Assembly: GCA_002292375.1 (NCBI GenBank)
Contig: DBBV01000005.1
Location: forward strand, 1-51,750
Source of the DNA: Methylococcaceae bacterium UBA975
GTDB lineage: Bacteria; Pseudomonadota; Gammaproteobacteria; Methylococcales; Cycloclasticaceae
Direction of reading: 5' to 3'
Length of the DNA: 51,750 nt
The first letter of the stretch is position 1. Each line of letters opens with the position of its first letter. The notes under the pieces are model-generated. The model saw only the letters and a program-made list of their open reading frames with translations, was not told the origin of the DNA and did not search any database. A program made the position numbers and the translations under genes. Below are positions 15,011 to 24,384 of this stretch, piece by piece.

Positions 15011-15493
15011 TGCTTAAAGTTTTTATATATAAATTGAATATGCCTAGTATCGCAGTTTTAGCGTGTAAATTTATGTATTGGCGCACTTAATTTAACGTTA
15101 AACAAATCTCCGCTTTTGGCACACAACAAACAGCCAGACTGTATGCGCCGCCTCTATTTTTAACGTGTTAGTAGAGGATTATCAGCTTAGATAGTCTACA
15201 GTGAAAACAGCACGTCAGCATTAGATCACCGCTTAGATTCCAGCTGTATGTAGGGGCCAACTATAATCAAATCCTTCGCATTTTCAATACAAAGCCCTTC
15301 ACGCTATAAACGGCCCTTGCATGCAAATACCTTTGACAACAATCGTGAATTTAGGCAATATCCCCCCAAATTAAACTGTAACAGCCTGCTGAGAACAATC
15401 TGAATGTTAACCCACCCTATCAGGCCCTATAGCAAACCAGGCTTTAACAGCCCTTTGACCAGCGTCAGTTAAACCCAAATTACCTTATAGCTA
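15011..15493. other. Intergenic region, no gene seen
   Basis: About 480 bases between divergent genes. I see no long reading frame with a start signal, no RNA gene and no strong hairpin. It must contain promoters for both the ABC exporter and the small exported protein. Confidence 0.4.
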
Positions 15494-15811
15494 ATGCCAA
15501 TTAAGATATCGAAAATAGCGCAACTTTTTCTATATTTGGCCGTTGTCTTCGCCTCGGTCACGGTTGCTATAGGGGACACACGTAGCCCAAGTACTGAAAG
15601 TGCTTTTGAGCAGAGTGTTTCCTGTGCAAAACAGGGGTTGTCAGATGATGATACAGGCCTTGATAAGCCCGATAACTGTTTATTTTCTTACGCTTCATTA
15701 GTTGTTAGATCTCCTCAGCATACGGATTTATCACGCTATACCTACCAGCCAAGACGGATCACAGTACTTGGAAATTTTTCTATTCGAGCTCCCCCTTTCC
15801 TCTTTAGTTAA
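15494..15811 (+). CDS. Small exported protein, 105 aa
   Basis: This reading frame starts MPIKISKIAQLFLYLAVVFA, a typical signal peptide with likely cleavage near residue 27 (AIGDTRSP). The mature part is about 78 residues with two cysteines (SCAKQGLS and DNCLFSY) that could form a disulfide, pointing to a periplasmic protein. No family is recognised. No clear ribosome-binding site precedes the ATG, which lowers confidence. It lies upstream of the CBS/NhaD cluster in the same direction, but a functional link is not shown. Confidence 0.45.
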   Translation: MPIKISKIAQLFLYLAVVFASVTVAIGDTRSPSTESAFEQSVSCAKQGLSDDDTGLDKPDNCLFSYASLVVRSPQHTDLSRYTYQPRRITVLGNFSIRAPPFLFS

Positions 15812-15868
15812 ACGCTTATACACCAGATTTTTCTGGTCAAACGATAATTAATTCAAGAGGACAATCCA

Positions 15869-16033
15869 ATGATTGTATCCACGCCATTCCGTCTCGCTAC
15901 GGAAAAAAAACCACTGCGTCGTCGACTAAATATTGACTGCACATGGCTTACCAAAAGCCCAACCATAAAACCCATAACACCCATCTGTGCCAACAGCTGG
16001 CCTGCCGTGTCAATGTGGAGAAAAAAACGATGA
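15869..16033 (+). CDS. Leader ORF coupled to the CBS-domain gene, 54 aa
   Basis: ATG 15869 follows AAGAGGA at the right distance. The 54-residue product begins MIVSTPFRLATEKKPLRRRL and is basic, with two Pro-rich stretches (KSPTIKPITPI). Its TGA overlaps the ATG of the CBS-domain gene as ATGA, so translation is probably coupled. It may be a small protein or a regulatory leader peptide sensing a translation condition. The basic, proline-containing sequence could slow ribosomes, but that is speculation. No family is known to me. Confidence 0.45.
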   Translation: MIVSTPFRLATEKKPLRRRLNIDCTWLTKSPTIKPITPICANSWPAVSMWRKKR

Positions 16034-16590
16034 AAAATTTAACATTTTACGATATCAGCCCCGTTGATGAATTGGCTTGGCCAGAACTGAATGACAAGAT
16101 TAGCTTGGACTCATCAGCACTCGAAGTATTTACCGATTTCAAGCAAGTTAAACCCTTGGTTATAGAATCGTCCACGTCGGCTGTAGACGCGGAAAAACTA
16201 ATGCAAAAATCGCACGTACGGTTAAAAATTGTTGTAGATGACTCGAACCATTTTTTGGGTATTGTTAGCTTGGAGGACCTTAATAGCCAGGAGGTTTTAA
16301 AGCGCGTATTTGAAGGTCAAAATCGAGAAGAGCTCGCTGTGACGGATTTTATGAGGCAGCGAAGCTCACTAAAAGCTGTTGATTATTATGAGCTAGCAAG
16401 AGCGTCTATCAATACCCTTATTGACGCACTTAAAAGCAATGGCCAACAGCACTGCTTGGTTGTAGATCAAGCACAAAGCGAGATACGGGGGGTTATTTCA
16501 GCCAGCGACATCGCAAGAAAGCTTCATTTGCCATTAAATATCATGAGCGATTCTACTTTTGTCGAGATTTTTAAAACCATTGAACACTAA
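16030..16590 (+). CDS. CBS-domain protein
   Basis: A 186-residue protein from ATG 16030, chosen over an in-frame ATG at 15943 because GTGGAG lies upstream and the start overlaps the leader stop. Two CBS units are visible: about 35-95 (KPLVIESSTSAVDAEKLMQK, LKIVVDDSNHFLGIVSLEDL) and about 110-175 (HCLVVDQAQSEIRGVISASDIARKL). CBS pairs bind adenine nucleotides or related ligands and regulate enzymes or transporters. It is a stand-alone soluble protein located 149 bases ahead of nhaD, so it may sense energy or ionic state and adjust the antiporter. That link is inference from gene order. Confidence 0.75.
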   Translation: MKNLTFYDISPVDELAWPELNDKISLDSSALEVFTDFKQVKPLVIESSTSAVDAEKLMQKSHVRLKIVVDDSNHFLGIVSLEDLNSQEVLKRVFEGQNREELAVTDFMRQRSSLKAVDYYELARASINTLIDALKSNGQQHCLVVDQAQSEIRGVISASDIARKLHLPLNIMSDSTFVEIFKTIEH

Positions 16591-16610
16591 CCTAGTCAAC
16601 CGGACGTCGT

Positions 16611-16646
16611 GCTGGTGTTCCTGCGGTTTGCCGCAAGAACCCCAGC
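16611..16646 (+). promoter_or_regulatory. Strong stem-loop between CBS gene and nhaD
   Basis: GCTGGTGTTCCTGCGG (16611-16626) pairs with CCGCAAGAACCCCAGC (16631-16646) around a TTTG loop, with 14 Watson-Crick pairs in a 16-base stem. No T-run follows, so a classical terminator is uncertain. It may be an RNA-stability or attenuation element ahead of nhaD. Confidence 0.5.
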
Positions 16647-16738
16647 TTAAGCGACAGTGACCGATGCTTTATCATCAAAAAGAATCGGTGTATTTACCTT
16701 ATTAACCGTATTAAAAATTAATCACTAAGGAACACAAA

Positions 16739-18175
16739 ATGAAGACTGTCTCAATACTGGCTGCCTTGCTGCTGCTTGTAACACCTAACCTGGCCTGGTC
16801 GGCTACAGCAACACATGAAACCCTTGACCTTACCACCAGTATGGTCGGTTACTTATCGCTGCTTATTTTCGTACTCGCCTACTTATTGGTGATATTCGAA
16901 GAACAACTGCACCTACGTAAATCGAAGCCCGTATTACTCGCCGCTGGTCTTATCTGGATCATGATTGCCATTGCCTACCAAAACCAAGGCTTGGATCACG
17001 CGGCCGAAGTTGCTTTACGCCATAACTTTCTAGAGTATGCTGAGCTCTTCTTCTTTCTGCTAGTAGCAATGACCTACATCAATGCGATGATCGAGCGCCG
17101 GGTATTTGATGCCTTACGCGACTGGTTGGTTGCTAAAGGCTTTAGTTATAGGGCGTTGTTCTGGTTAACCGGTGTGTTAGCATTTTTTATCTCGCCGGTA
17201 GCCGACAACCTGACAACCGCTTTGATCATGTGCCATGTTGTGTTAACGGTCGGTAAAAACTCACCAAAATTTGTTTCTTTATCCTGTATCAGCATCGTTG
17301 TTGGGGCCAATGCCGGTGGTGCTTTCAGCCCGTTCGGCGATATCACAACGCTGATGGTCTGGCAAAAAGGCATCGTACAATTCAACGATTTCTTCGTCCT
17401 ATTTATTCCGTCGGTGGTGAACTATCTGGTTCCAGCAGCCATTATGAGTCTCTTTATCCCTGCAGGTATGCCCGACTCAGCCAACGATGGTGACGTGTTG
17501 GCGATGAAACGCGGTGGCATGGTCATTGTTGGGCTGTTTTTACTGACCATTATTACAGCGGTCTGCTTTCATAACTTCCTGCATCTGCCGCCTGCCATTG
17601 GCATGATGACCGGTTTGTCTTATCTAAAATTTTATGGTTATTACCTTAAAAGAACGCAACAGCAAGAAAAGTCGCATAGGTTTGATGCAAAATTTCAGGA
17701 AGCCAGTAAGCACAGCGAACAGACAGATTCGCCCGGTTTTGATGTTTTTGAAAAAATTGCGGCTGCCGAGTGGGATACCTTGTTTTTCTTTTACGGCGTC
17801 ATTATGGCCGTTGGTGGCTTAGGCTTTATTGGTTACCTAGGCTTTGCATCTGGGGTTATCTACGGTGAGCTAGGGCCAACTACGGCCAATGTATTGGTTG
17901 GCATTATGTCAGCCATTGTGGACAATATTCCGGTGATGTTTGCAGTCTTAACCATGAACCCCGAGATGTCGCTCGGTCAATGGTTGCTGGTTACGATGAC
18001 AGCAGGTGTCGGCGGCAGTTTGTTATCGATTGGCTCTGCCGCGGGTGTTGCCCTGATGGGTCAGGCACGTGGTATTTACACCTTTGGTTCACACATCAAA
18101 TGGTTGCCTGCGATTGCACTTGGCTACGCCGCCAGTATTTATGTGCATATGTGGATCAACGCAGACCTCTTTTAA
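16739..18175 (+). CDS. nhaD: Sodium/proton antiporter NhaD
   Basis: A 478-residue inner-membrane antiporter that exchanges internal Na+ (or Li+) for external H+. It starts with a signal-like helix (MKTVSILAALLLLVTPNLAW) and then has about 12 membrane segments. The stretches ISPVADNLTTALIMCH (about 150) and AGGAFSPFGDITTLMVWQ (about 195) are characteristic of the ion-transporter superfamily and of NhaD, with conserved Asp and Thr residues. AVGGLGFIGYLG and VDNIPVMFAVLTM follow in the second half. AAGGA precedes the ATG. NhaD proteins are typical of marine and halotolerant gammaproteobacteria. It follows the CBS-domain gene. Confidence 0.92.
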   Translation: MKTVSILAALLLLVTPNLAWSATATHETLDLTTSMVGYLSLLIFVLAYLLVIFEEQLHLRKSKPVLLAAGLIWIMIAIAYQNQGLDHAAEVALRHNFLEYAELFFFLLVAMTYINAMIERRVFDALRDWLVAKGFSYRALFWLTGVLAFFISPVADNLTTALIMCHVVLTVGKNSPKFVSLSCISIVVGANAGGAFSPFGDITTLMVWQKGIVQFNDFFVLFIPSVVNYLVPAAIMSLFIPAGMPDSANDGDVLAMKRGGMVIVGLFLLTIITAVCFHNFLHLPPAIGMMTGLSYLKFYGYYLKRTQQQEKSHRFDAKFQEASKHSEQTDSPGFDVFEKIAAAEWDTLFFFYGVIMAVGGLGFIGYLGFASGVIYGELGPTTANVLVGIMSAIVDNIPVMFAVLTMNPEMSLGQWLLVTMTAGVGGSLLSIGSAAGVALMGQARGIYTFGSHIKWLPAIALGYAASIYVHMWINADLF

Positions 18176-18183
18176 AGAGATTG

Positions 18184-18218
18184 CTTTGTACCGTGACTTA
18201 GTGCGTCACGGTACAAAG
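18184..18218. terminator. Hairpin between convergent nhaD and hydrolase genes
   Basis: CTTTGTACCGTGAC (18184-18197) and GTCACGGTACAAAG (18205-18218) are perfectly complementary with a seven-base loop. It lies just after the nhaD stop codon and is symmetric, so it can serve both convergent genes. The T-run on the plus strand begins only at about 18228. Confidence 0.7.
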
Positions 18219-18272
18219 CCACCCACATTTTTTGTATGCCTTAATCATTTAGTCTTCATAAAAATAAACACC

Positions 18273-18992
18273 TTAGCCTGCCAATTCAACTAAATGCTCA
18301 ACCAACGCGTCAGCCGCCGAAAAAAAAGGCGAGTGACTGGTATCCATTGTAAGGATTTGTTCCACCGGTGTTTCGCTGTACATGCGTTTTTGTAATGCGG
18401 GCGGAATAGCGCGGTCTTGTAAACATTCGATATAAACACGGGAAATGCGGCCAAAATTTCCCTCCGTATAGTGAACCGGAGTAGCAATACCGGCCATGGG
18501 TTCTGGCCTGATCAGGTGGGTCGCTTTCGCAATATCGTCCGCATCGCAATCATGATAAAACGTGTCTTTTAGCCCTGCTGGGTTAAAACCGACACTTGTT
18601 TTATCGTCCGACACGATTTTATTTTCATCAAGCAGGCTGCCTTCGACATCCGAGCCATAGCCCAACCTGGCGACACCATTAGGTAACAAAAACCCGGTGA
18701 GGTAGACAAGCTTACGTATATTAGACGGGCACTGCTCAGCCGCTTGGGTAATGGATATACCCCCCAAACTGTGGCCCACTAAAATAACCGGTTCTGGCTG
18801 TTGAGAAACAGCCTGACAAATCTTATCTGCGTACCGTTGCAAACTAACTTTAGTCAGTGGGGTAAGGTCTTTGCCATGTGCTGGCAAATCAATCGCAACG
18901 GCTGTATGCCCTTGTTGCTGTAAAAGTGGAACAACCTTGTCCCAGCACCAAGCACCGTGCCATGCGCCATGAATTAAAACGTAACTAGCCAT
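18273..18992 (-). CDS. Alpha/beta hydrolase (esterase-like)
   Basis: A 239-residue cytoplasmic hydrolase starting MASYVLIHGAWHGAWCWDKV. LIHGAWHGAWCW is the oxyanion region typical of the salicylate-esterase/hydroxynitrile-lyase-like subgroup. The nucleophile is Ser75 in VGHSLGG, the acid is probably Asp in CLQDRAIP, and the histidine is in DTSHSPFF. No signal peptide is present, so it acts in the cytoplasm. Many annotated relatives are of unknown substrate. It stands alone, leftward, downstream of the FadL gene by about 180 bases, and could share its transcript. Confidence 0.85.
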   Translation of the reverse strand: MASYVLIHGAWHGAWCWDKVVPLLQQQGHTAVAIDLPAHGKDLTPLTKVSLQRYADKICQAVSQQPEPVILVGHSLGGISITQAAEQCPSNIRKLVYLTGFLLPNGVARLGYGSDVEGSLLDENKIVSDDKTSVGFNPAGLKDTFYHDCDADDIAKATHLIRPEPMAGIATPVHYTEGNFGRISRVYIECLQDRAIPPALQKRMYSETPVEQILTMDTSHSPFFSAADALVEHLVELAG

Positions 18993-19172
18993 GTGTTTTA
19001 CCCTCTCAATACGTCAAAACTATTTTAAGGTAACCCCATTTTAATCCCGTGTTAATCAGCTTATTAGGCGCTATGCTTTTAACTATTTAGCGAGCTTTGA
19101 TTGAGCCACCGCATAAAACTGAGGCTTGGATTTTGTTATTGATGACCAAGCAGGCTCTACACTATAAACAAT

Positions 19173-20477
19173 TTACAGCTGCATACTATAGCTGATTTCA
19201 AACGCCGTTAAGCTAATACCCGTTTTGACATCGGTGCCCAAATAAGCGGTATTATTCGCCGTTAAATCATTACGGAAAGCTTGCATCACAGCAAACGACC
19301 ATTCTGATGTTTGATTCGGCTTATAGCTAAACCCTGCGGTTAGGTGTTTAGATGAAACAGCCGGTGTAATGACATTTAAAATGGCGGCATTTTTTGGCGT
19401 TTGTTCTTGACCATAATTGGCCCCTAGCCTTAGGGTGATTTTATCGTCAACGATATAACGCATACCCAGCTTAACCACCGTAATATCATTCCAACCAAAA
19501 CCGACCCCTTCGCTACGCCCTAATAGCCTGTCTGCCGCGAAACCGCCGGTAAACTCGGCTGAGGTTGGTGCGGGGTTAGAAAAGGCGTCTATTTCATTGT
19601 AATTAATGCGCGATACGTCCAAGGCTATTGAAAAGCTTTCATTAGGATTAATGGCAAGACCTATGCCGTAGTTTGAAGGGATATCAAGCTCACCGTTATT
19701 TGCTAATAAGCCCGAGTACTTTTTCATTTTGGTCATTCTTGTACGCGGCGTGTAGTAAGCGCCCCACTGATAGGTTTCGTTCGGTTTATAAAACCAACCA
19801 AACTTTATACCCAAACCATAAGAAAGTTCATCACCCCTATCGGTCAGACTACCTGGGTCTGATGAAAGGCCCTCAAAAAAATCCAAGCCGCTAGCCCCGA
19901 ATTTTTGAATGGAAAATATTGGTGAAACACCCAACACGTGTTTTGATTCAAACTCATGGGTGTACGTGGCCGCGATATTGAGTTGTGCAAAGTCCGCACC
20001 TAAGTGGCCATTCGTTGTTACCGGCGAAGCGCCTACTACTCGCTCAAATGTTTCGGTGAATAAACGTCGGCGAAAGGTGGTATTAAGCCCGTTGGCATAC
20101 ACGCTAACACCCACGGTGTTTTTATCATTCAAACGCTTGTTCCAGCCAAAATTAGGCAATAAAAAATAGTCCCGCCTGCTGCGACTACTGACGACTTCTG
20201 TACAAGCACCAATGCCGCGGCAATCAAACTCGGAGTCTCTAGAGGCATATAAAACCCTTGTGCCGAAATCCACCCCTTCAACCTGCGACATAGCCGCTGG
20301 GTTTAATGCCCCTGCCAAGGTGTCTTGTGGAAACGCGATACCAACACCGCCCATGCCCATCATTTTGGCACCGTAACCAATAGAAAAATAGCCATTAGTG
20401 GCACTGGCGTTTTGGCTTATTAGTATCCAGGCGCTGACTAGCACCGTTATTAACCATTGGTTGTTTTTATTTATCAT
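19173..20477 (-). CDS. OmpP1/FadL-family outer-membrane transporter
   Basis: A 434-residue outer-membrane porin for hydrophobic compounds. The signal peptide ends near residue 26 (ISQNASA), and the mature start, NGYFSIGYGAKMMGMGGVGI, is the diagnostic N-terminal hatch of the FadL family, followed by AFPQDTLAGALNPAA. The rest is strand-rich with a C-terminal aromatic end (FEISYSMQL). Family members import long-chain fatty acids or aromatic hydrocarbons. The NGYFSIGYG form resembles the aromatic-hydrocarbon (TodX-like) branch, though this is an impression. No degradation genes are nearby. Confidence 0.88.
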   Translation of the reverse strand: MINKNNQWLITVLVSAWILISQNASATNGYFSIGYGAKMMGMGGVGIAFPQDTLAGALNPAAMSQVEGVDFGTRVLYASRDSEFDCRGIGACTEVVSSRSRRDYFLLPNFGWNKRLNDKNTVGVSVYANGLNTTFRRRLFTETFERVVGASPVTTNGHLGADFAQLNIAATYTHEFESKHVLGVSPIFSIQKFGASGLDFFEGLSSDPGSLTDRGDELSYGLGIKFGWFYKPNETYQWGAYYTPRTRMTKMKKYSGLLANNGELDIPSNYGIGLAINPNESFSIALDVSRINYNEIDAFSNPAPTSAEFTGGFAADRLLGRSEGVGFGWNDITVVKLGMRYIVDDKITLRLGANYGQEQTPKNAAILNVITPAVSSKHLTAGFSYKPNQTSEWSFAVMQAFRNDLTANNTAYLGTDVKTGISLTAFEISYSMQL

Positions 20478-20550
20478 AGGTGGGTTTTACGTTTAAAGAG
20501 TTGACTGTATCAATATAACCTTAAGCTAATGTGAACGAGTTCTCTAGGCA

Positions 20551-22233
20551 TTATCCTTTTTTAGCCCAAGAATCGCGCAGACTGACTATGCGGTTAAACA
20601 CCAGCGCATTTGGTTTAGAATCGACACTGTCTTGGCAAAAATAACCTTGGCGTTCGAACTGAACACGCTGTTCGAGACTTGTTTGCGCCAGGCTTGCTTC
20701 GAGCTGGCAATTTTTTAGCGTGACGACCGAATCCGGATTTAGGCTGTCTTTGTAGTCGCCTTCTTTTGCTGCCGCTGGATCGGCAATGGTAAACAGACGA
20801 TCGTATAACCTAACTTCGGCCGTTACTGCGTGCTTTGCCGATACCCAATGGATCGTGCCTTTGACCTTGCGACCGTCTTCTGATTTACCGCCGCGCGTGT
20901 CGGGGTCGTAGGTGCCATGCACTTCGGTGACATTGCCGTTAGTATCTTTGACCACGTGAGTACAGGTGACGTAATAGGCAAAGCGTAAGCGCACTTCTCG
21001 GCCTTCGGTAAAGCGGAAGAATTTTTTTGGTGCGTCTTCCATGTAATCATCACGTTCGATATACAGTTCTTTTGCAAAGGGGACATCACGTAGCCCCATC
21101 GCTTGATCGTTAGGGTGATTAATGCCTGAGAGCATTTCTTCTTGCTCATCAGGGTAATTATCAATAATCAACTTAATGGGGTCGAGTACCGCTAAGGCTC
21201 TGGGCGCGATGACGTTTAAGTCTTCTCGTAAAGAGTTTTCCAGCACGCTCATTTCGACGATATTGTCTTTTTTAGTGACACCAATACGCGAGCAAAAATC
21301 GCGGATTGCAGCCGGGGTATAACCACGACGGCGCATGCCGCTTAAGGTAGGTAACCGTGGGTCGTTCCACCCACTGACGTAAGCGCCCTCGACCAGTTCG
21401 TGTAATTTACGTTTACTCATCACGGTGTAGTCTAAGTTGAGCCGTGAAAACTCAATTTGCTGTGGGTGCGCGGGCGTTTGCAATTGATCCAAAAACCAAT
21501 CGTATAAGGGACGGTGGTCTTCAAACTCTAACGTGCACAGCGAATGGGTAATGCCTTCTATGGCATCCGATACACAATGTGCAAAGTCGTACATCGGGTA
21601 AATATGCCAGCTGTCGCCGGTCATCGGGTGCGCCATGTGCTTAATGCGATAAATGGCTGGGTCACGTAGATTGATATTGGGCGCAGCCATATCAATTTTT
21701 GCCCGCAAAAGATGCTCGCCTTCGGCAAACTCGCCGGTTTTCATTTTTTCTAGCAGATCCAGATTTTCTTCTACGCTACGGTTTCTGAATGGGCTGTCTT
21801 TACCCGGCTCGGTTAAATTACCACGGTAGAGACGAATATCGTCGGCCGACAGACTATCAACGTAGGCTTTATCTTGTTTAACCAGCGCTATCGCGTATTG
21901 ATACAACTGTTCAAAATAGTCTGAAGTATGGTGCAGCTTGTCACCCCAGTCAAAGCCCAACCATTGCACGTCTTGTTTAATGGCGTCGATGTATTCGGTT
22001 TTTTCTTTACCGGGGTTGGTGTCGTCAAAGCGAAGGTGGCATACCGCATTAGGGTAATCCTGCGCAATGCCAAAGTTTAAGCAAATAGATTTTGCGTGAC
22101 CGATATGCAAATAGCCATTCGGCTCAGGCGGAAAGCGGGTAACAATCTGTTGGTGTTTAGCTGATGCTATATCTGCATCAATAATATGACGGATAAAATT
22201 GCTAGGGCTGGGGTCTTGGGTGCTCTCATTCAT
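20551..22233 (-). CDS. glnS: Glutaminyl-tRNA synthetase
   Basis: A 560-residue class I synthetase that charges tRNA-Gln with glutamine. HIGH is at 43-46 in EPNGYLHIGH, and the KMSKS equivalent VMSKRKL lies near 270. The C-terminal anticodon-binding beta-barrel part follows, including VHGTYDPDTRGGKS and GTIHWVSAKHA near the end. The length matches the family. It is a housekeeping gene, leftward, with a gap of about 70 bases to the FadL gene; the shared direction may reflect independent transcription. Confidence 0.97.
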   Translation of the reverse strand: MNESTQDPSPSNFIRHIIDADIASAKHQQIVTRFPPEPNGYLHIGHAKSICLNFGIAQDYPNAVCHLRFDDTNPGKEKTEYIDAIKQDVQWLGFDWGDKLHHTSDYFEQLYQYAIALVKQDKAYVDSLSADDIRLYRGNLTEPGKDSPFRNRSVEENLDLLEKMKTGEFAEGEHLLRAKIDMAAPNINLRDPAIYRIKHMAHPMTGDSWHIYPMYDFAHCVSDAIEGITHSLCTLEFEDHRPLYDWFLDQLQTPAHPQQIEFSRLNLDYTVMSKRKLHELVEGAYVSGWNDPRLPTLSGMRRRGYTPAAIRDFCSRIGVTKKDNIVEMSVLENSLREDLNVIAPRALAVLDPIKLIIDNYPDEQEEMLSGINHPNDQAMGLRDVPFAKELYIERDDYMEDAPKKFFRFTEGREVRLRFAYYVTCTHVVKDTNGNVTEVHGTYDPDTRGGKSEDGRKVKGTIHWVSAKHAVTAEVRLYDRLFTIADPAAAKEGDYKDSLNPDSVVTLKNCQLEASLAQTSLEQRVQFERQGYFCQDSVDSKPNALVFNRIVSLRDSWAKKG

Positions 22234-22362
22234 CGACTAAAAACCTATAAAACGTGGGCTAAAACGGTTGCGGTAAAAACCTATTTTGCAACCGGCTATT
22301 GTTAACTAAATGTTAATTAAGCGGAGAATTTTAAAGCATCTGACAGGTAACGTCTTAAAAAC

Positions 22363-23697
22363 TTACGCCGGCTTATCGTCTACCACCAGTTCGCGTAAGG
22401 TTTTACCGGCCAAGGCCTGCTCGGCAGATGCGTCTAACTGGCTTATCACCTCGGACGTTTGCGCCGATAAGGCGACCGCCTTAGCAGACAAGTAACGCGC
22501 TTCTTCTGCGCTACGAATGGCTTGTAGTATCGCGTTAAGCGGCAGTGCATCCAAGGCTTTAGCAGGTAAGTAACCAACAGGGCTACCGTTGCTTTCAATC
22601 AGCAGCCGTTTATCCACTAATTTGGATAACACGTACCTAGCAACTGTGTGTGGCACAGACGCCTGCTCGGTTAACTCATCTAAACTGGGCGCTGGCCCAC
22701 CTTGGTAATGGCGTTGAGCGATCAATTGCATTAATAACAAGGCCAGACGCTCTTTAACCCGATTACTGATTTCGAACCCTTGACGACTGACACGTATTGA
22801 CGAAGGGTTTTGCACATAAAACGCTAAATTGGAACCAAACAGTAGAATCAACCAGCTGATATACAGCCAGATTAACAACATAATGACCACCGCAAAACTC
22901 GAGTAAATGGCGGTGTACTTGGTTGAGTTTACAACAAAGGTGGCAAATAACATGCCCGAGGTTTCCCATAAAACACCCGACACGATAGCCCCTGCTAGGG
23001 CTGCACCCAAGTTAACCCGGGTATTAGGGACAAACATGTAAACAAAGGCAAACACCCCAATCACCATGAAATAAGGCAGTAATTTGGTGGTCGATATTAT
23101 TAAACTGCCAAACGGCTCGATGGTCATAATAAATTCAATCACCGAGGAGTTCATTAGGGTAGCCGTCAAGCCCAAGGCCGAAACGATCAGTACCGGGCCG
23201 ATCAAAATAACACTGAGATAACTGCTAAAGCGTTCGCCAAAACTGCGCGTTACTTCAACGTGCCAGATCATGTTGAACGCGTTTTCAATCTTTTGAACCA
23301 GCGAGAGCACGGTATACACCAATAGAGCTAAACCGACCGAGCCCAACACACCGACCTTAATATTGTCGATAAAACCAATAATATTTTGCCCGATACTAAT
23401 CCCCTGCTCACCCAGCGGTGCTAAAAACTGGAACAAAAAGGGCTCAATATCATTGTGCACACCCAAGGCTTTAAGTACTGAAAAGCTAAGCGCCAATAAG
23501 GGCACTATGGACAACAAGGTGGTGTACACCAAACTCATTGCGCGCAAACTCAGCTGCCCTGCCATCAGATCAGCAATCGACGCATAAGCGATCCTTAAGG
23601 CAAACAAGCCTTTACGCTTGGCCGACGAACTAGGCGCCACCTCGGGCCATAAGTGGTCTTCAATCATTTCTTTTACGCTAAAATTAACTTTCGGCAC
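22363..23697 (-). CDS. YihY/UPF0761-family inner-membrane protein
   Basis: A multi-helix inner-membrane protein of about 444 residues. I choose GTG 23697, which has CAGGAG eight bases upstream, over a GTG at 23730 with no such signal. Helices occur near 60-95, 125-160, 175-200, 215-245 and 270-310. The pattern of the first third (SLRAMSLVYTTLLSIVPLLA) and VRVNLGAALAGAIVSGVLWE match the YihY/BrkB family, formerly misnamed ribonuclease BN. The C-terminal domain (about 320-444) is cytoplasmic with a winged-helix-like stretch and is longer than in E. coli YihY. The function is uncertain. Confidence 0.85.
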   Translation of the reverse strand: MPKVNFSVKEMIEDHLWPEVAPSSSAKRKGLFALRIAYASIADLMAGQLSLRAMSLVYTTLLSIVPLLALSFSVLKALGVHNDIEPFLFQFLAPLGEQGISIGQNIIGFIDNIKVGVLGSVGLALLVYTVLSLVQKIENAFNMIWHVEVTRSFGERFSSYLSVILIGPVLIVSALGLTATLMNSSVIEFIMTIEPFGSLIISTTKLLPYFMVIGVFAFVYMFVPNTRVNLGAALAGAIVSGVLWETSGMLFATFVVNSTKYTAIYSSFAVVIMLLIWLYISWLILLFGSNLAFYVQNPSSIRVSRQGFEISNRVKERLALLLMQLIAQRHYQGGPAPSLDELTEQASVPHTVARYVLSKLVDKRLLIESNGSPVGYLPAKALDALPLNAILQAIRSAEEARYLSAKAVALSAQTSEVISQLDASAEQALAGKTLRELVVDDKPA

Positions 23698-23817
23698 GGG
23701 CTTGCTCCTGTGAAGGCCTGTTAATAACACAATCCATCGTTTAAATATCCCATAGGTTTAGCCATTGGTAAACAAATTAAGGTATTATTTGTCTCCCCAA
23801 ACAATTAACACAATTTA

Positions 23818-24366
23818 ATGTCTGATCAAGAAAGTATCGTATTAATTAGAGACGTAAACGCTATCGTTATTCCTGCCGGCGTGCACGTTAAACTTAAAAA
23901 AGACGACGTGGTTACGATCATGCAATCGCTCGGTGGCTCGTACACTGTATCCAGCGAAACCGGTATTATGGCGCGTATTTCGGCCATTGACGCCGACGCC
24001 TTGGGCAAAGAAGTAGAAGTTATTCATGCTTACGAAACAGGCACTGACCCCGAGTCCATTCGCAAGGCGGCTTGGGACTTTATGCGAACCGTGTACGACC
24101 CCGAAATTCCGGTCAACGTCGTTGATCTCGGTCTAATTTATGATTGCACCGTTCGCGCACTAACCGACGGCCTTAACCACGTGCATGTCACCATGACCTT
24201 AACCGCACCTGGCTGCGGTATGGGGCCGGTTATTCAAGCTGATATCGAGTCGGGCATCAAACGTATGGATGGGGTTGAAACCGTTGACGTCGAAGTGGTA
24301 CTCGACCCACCTTGGAATCAAAACATGATGTCTGAGGCGGCAAAACTCCAGCTGGGTATGTTGTAG
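23818..24366 (+). CDS. sufT: SufT, iron-sulfur cluster assembly factor
   Basis: A 182-residue cytoplasmic protein. Residues 1-75 are a beta-rich N-terminal extension, then a DUF59/MIP18 domain (about 85-175) with YDPEIPVNVVDLGLIYD and MTLTAPGCGMGP; the conserved cysteine of the latter is the metal-binding or active residue. The N-terminal extension separates SufT from minimal DUF59 proteins. SufT helps mature Fe-S proteins. Here it lies far from a suf operon but near the Fe-S-dependent FNR and CcoG genes. A start at ATG 23818 is supported by length; the upstream signal is weak. Confidence 0.85.
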   Translation: MSDQESIVLIRDVNAIVIPAGVHVKLKKDDVVTIMQSLGGSYTVSSETGIMARISAIDADALGKEVEVIHAYETGTDPESIRKAAWDFMRTVYDPEIPVNVVDLGLIYDCTVRALTDGLNHVHVTMTLTAPGCGMGPVIQADIESGIKRMDGVETVDVEVVLDPPWNQNMMSEAAKLQLGML

Positions 24367-24384
24367 ACCACTCCCCTAGCGTTC

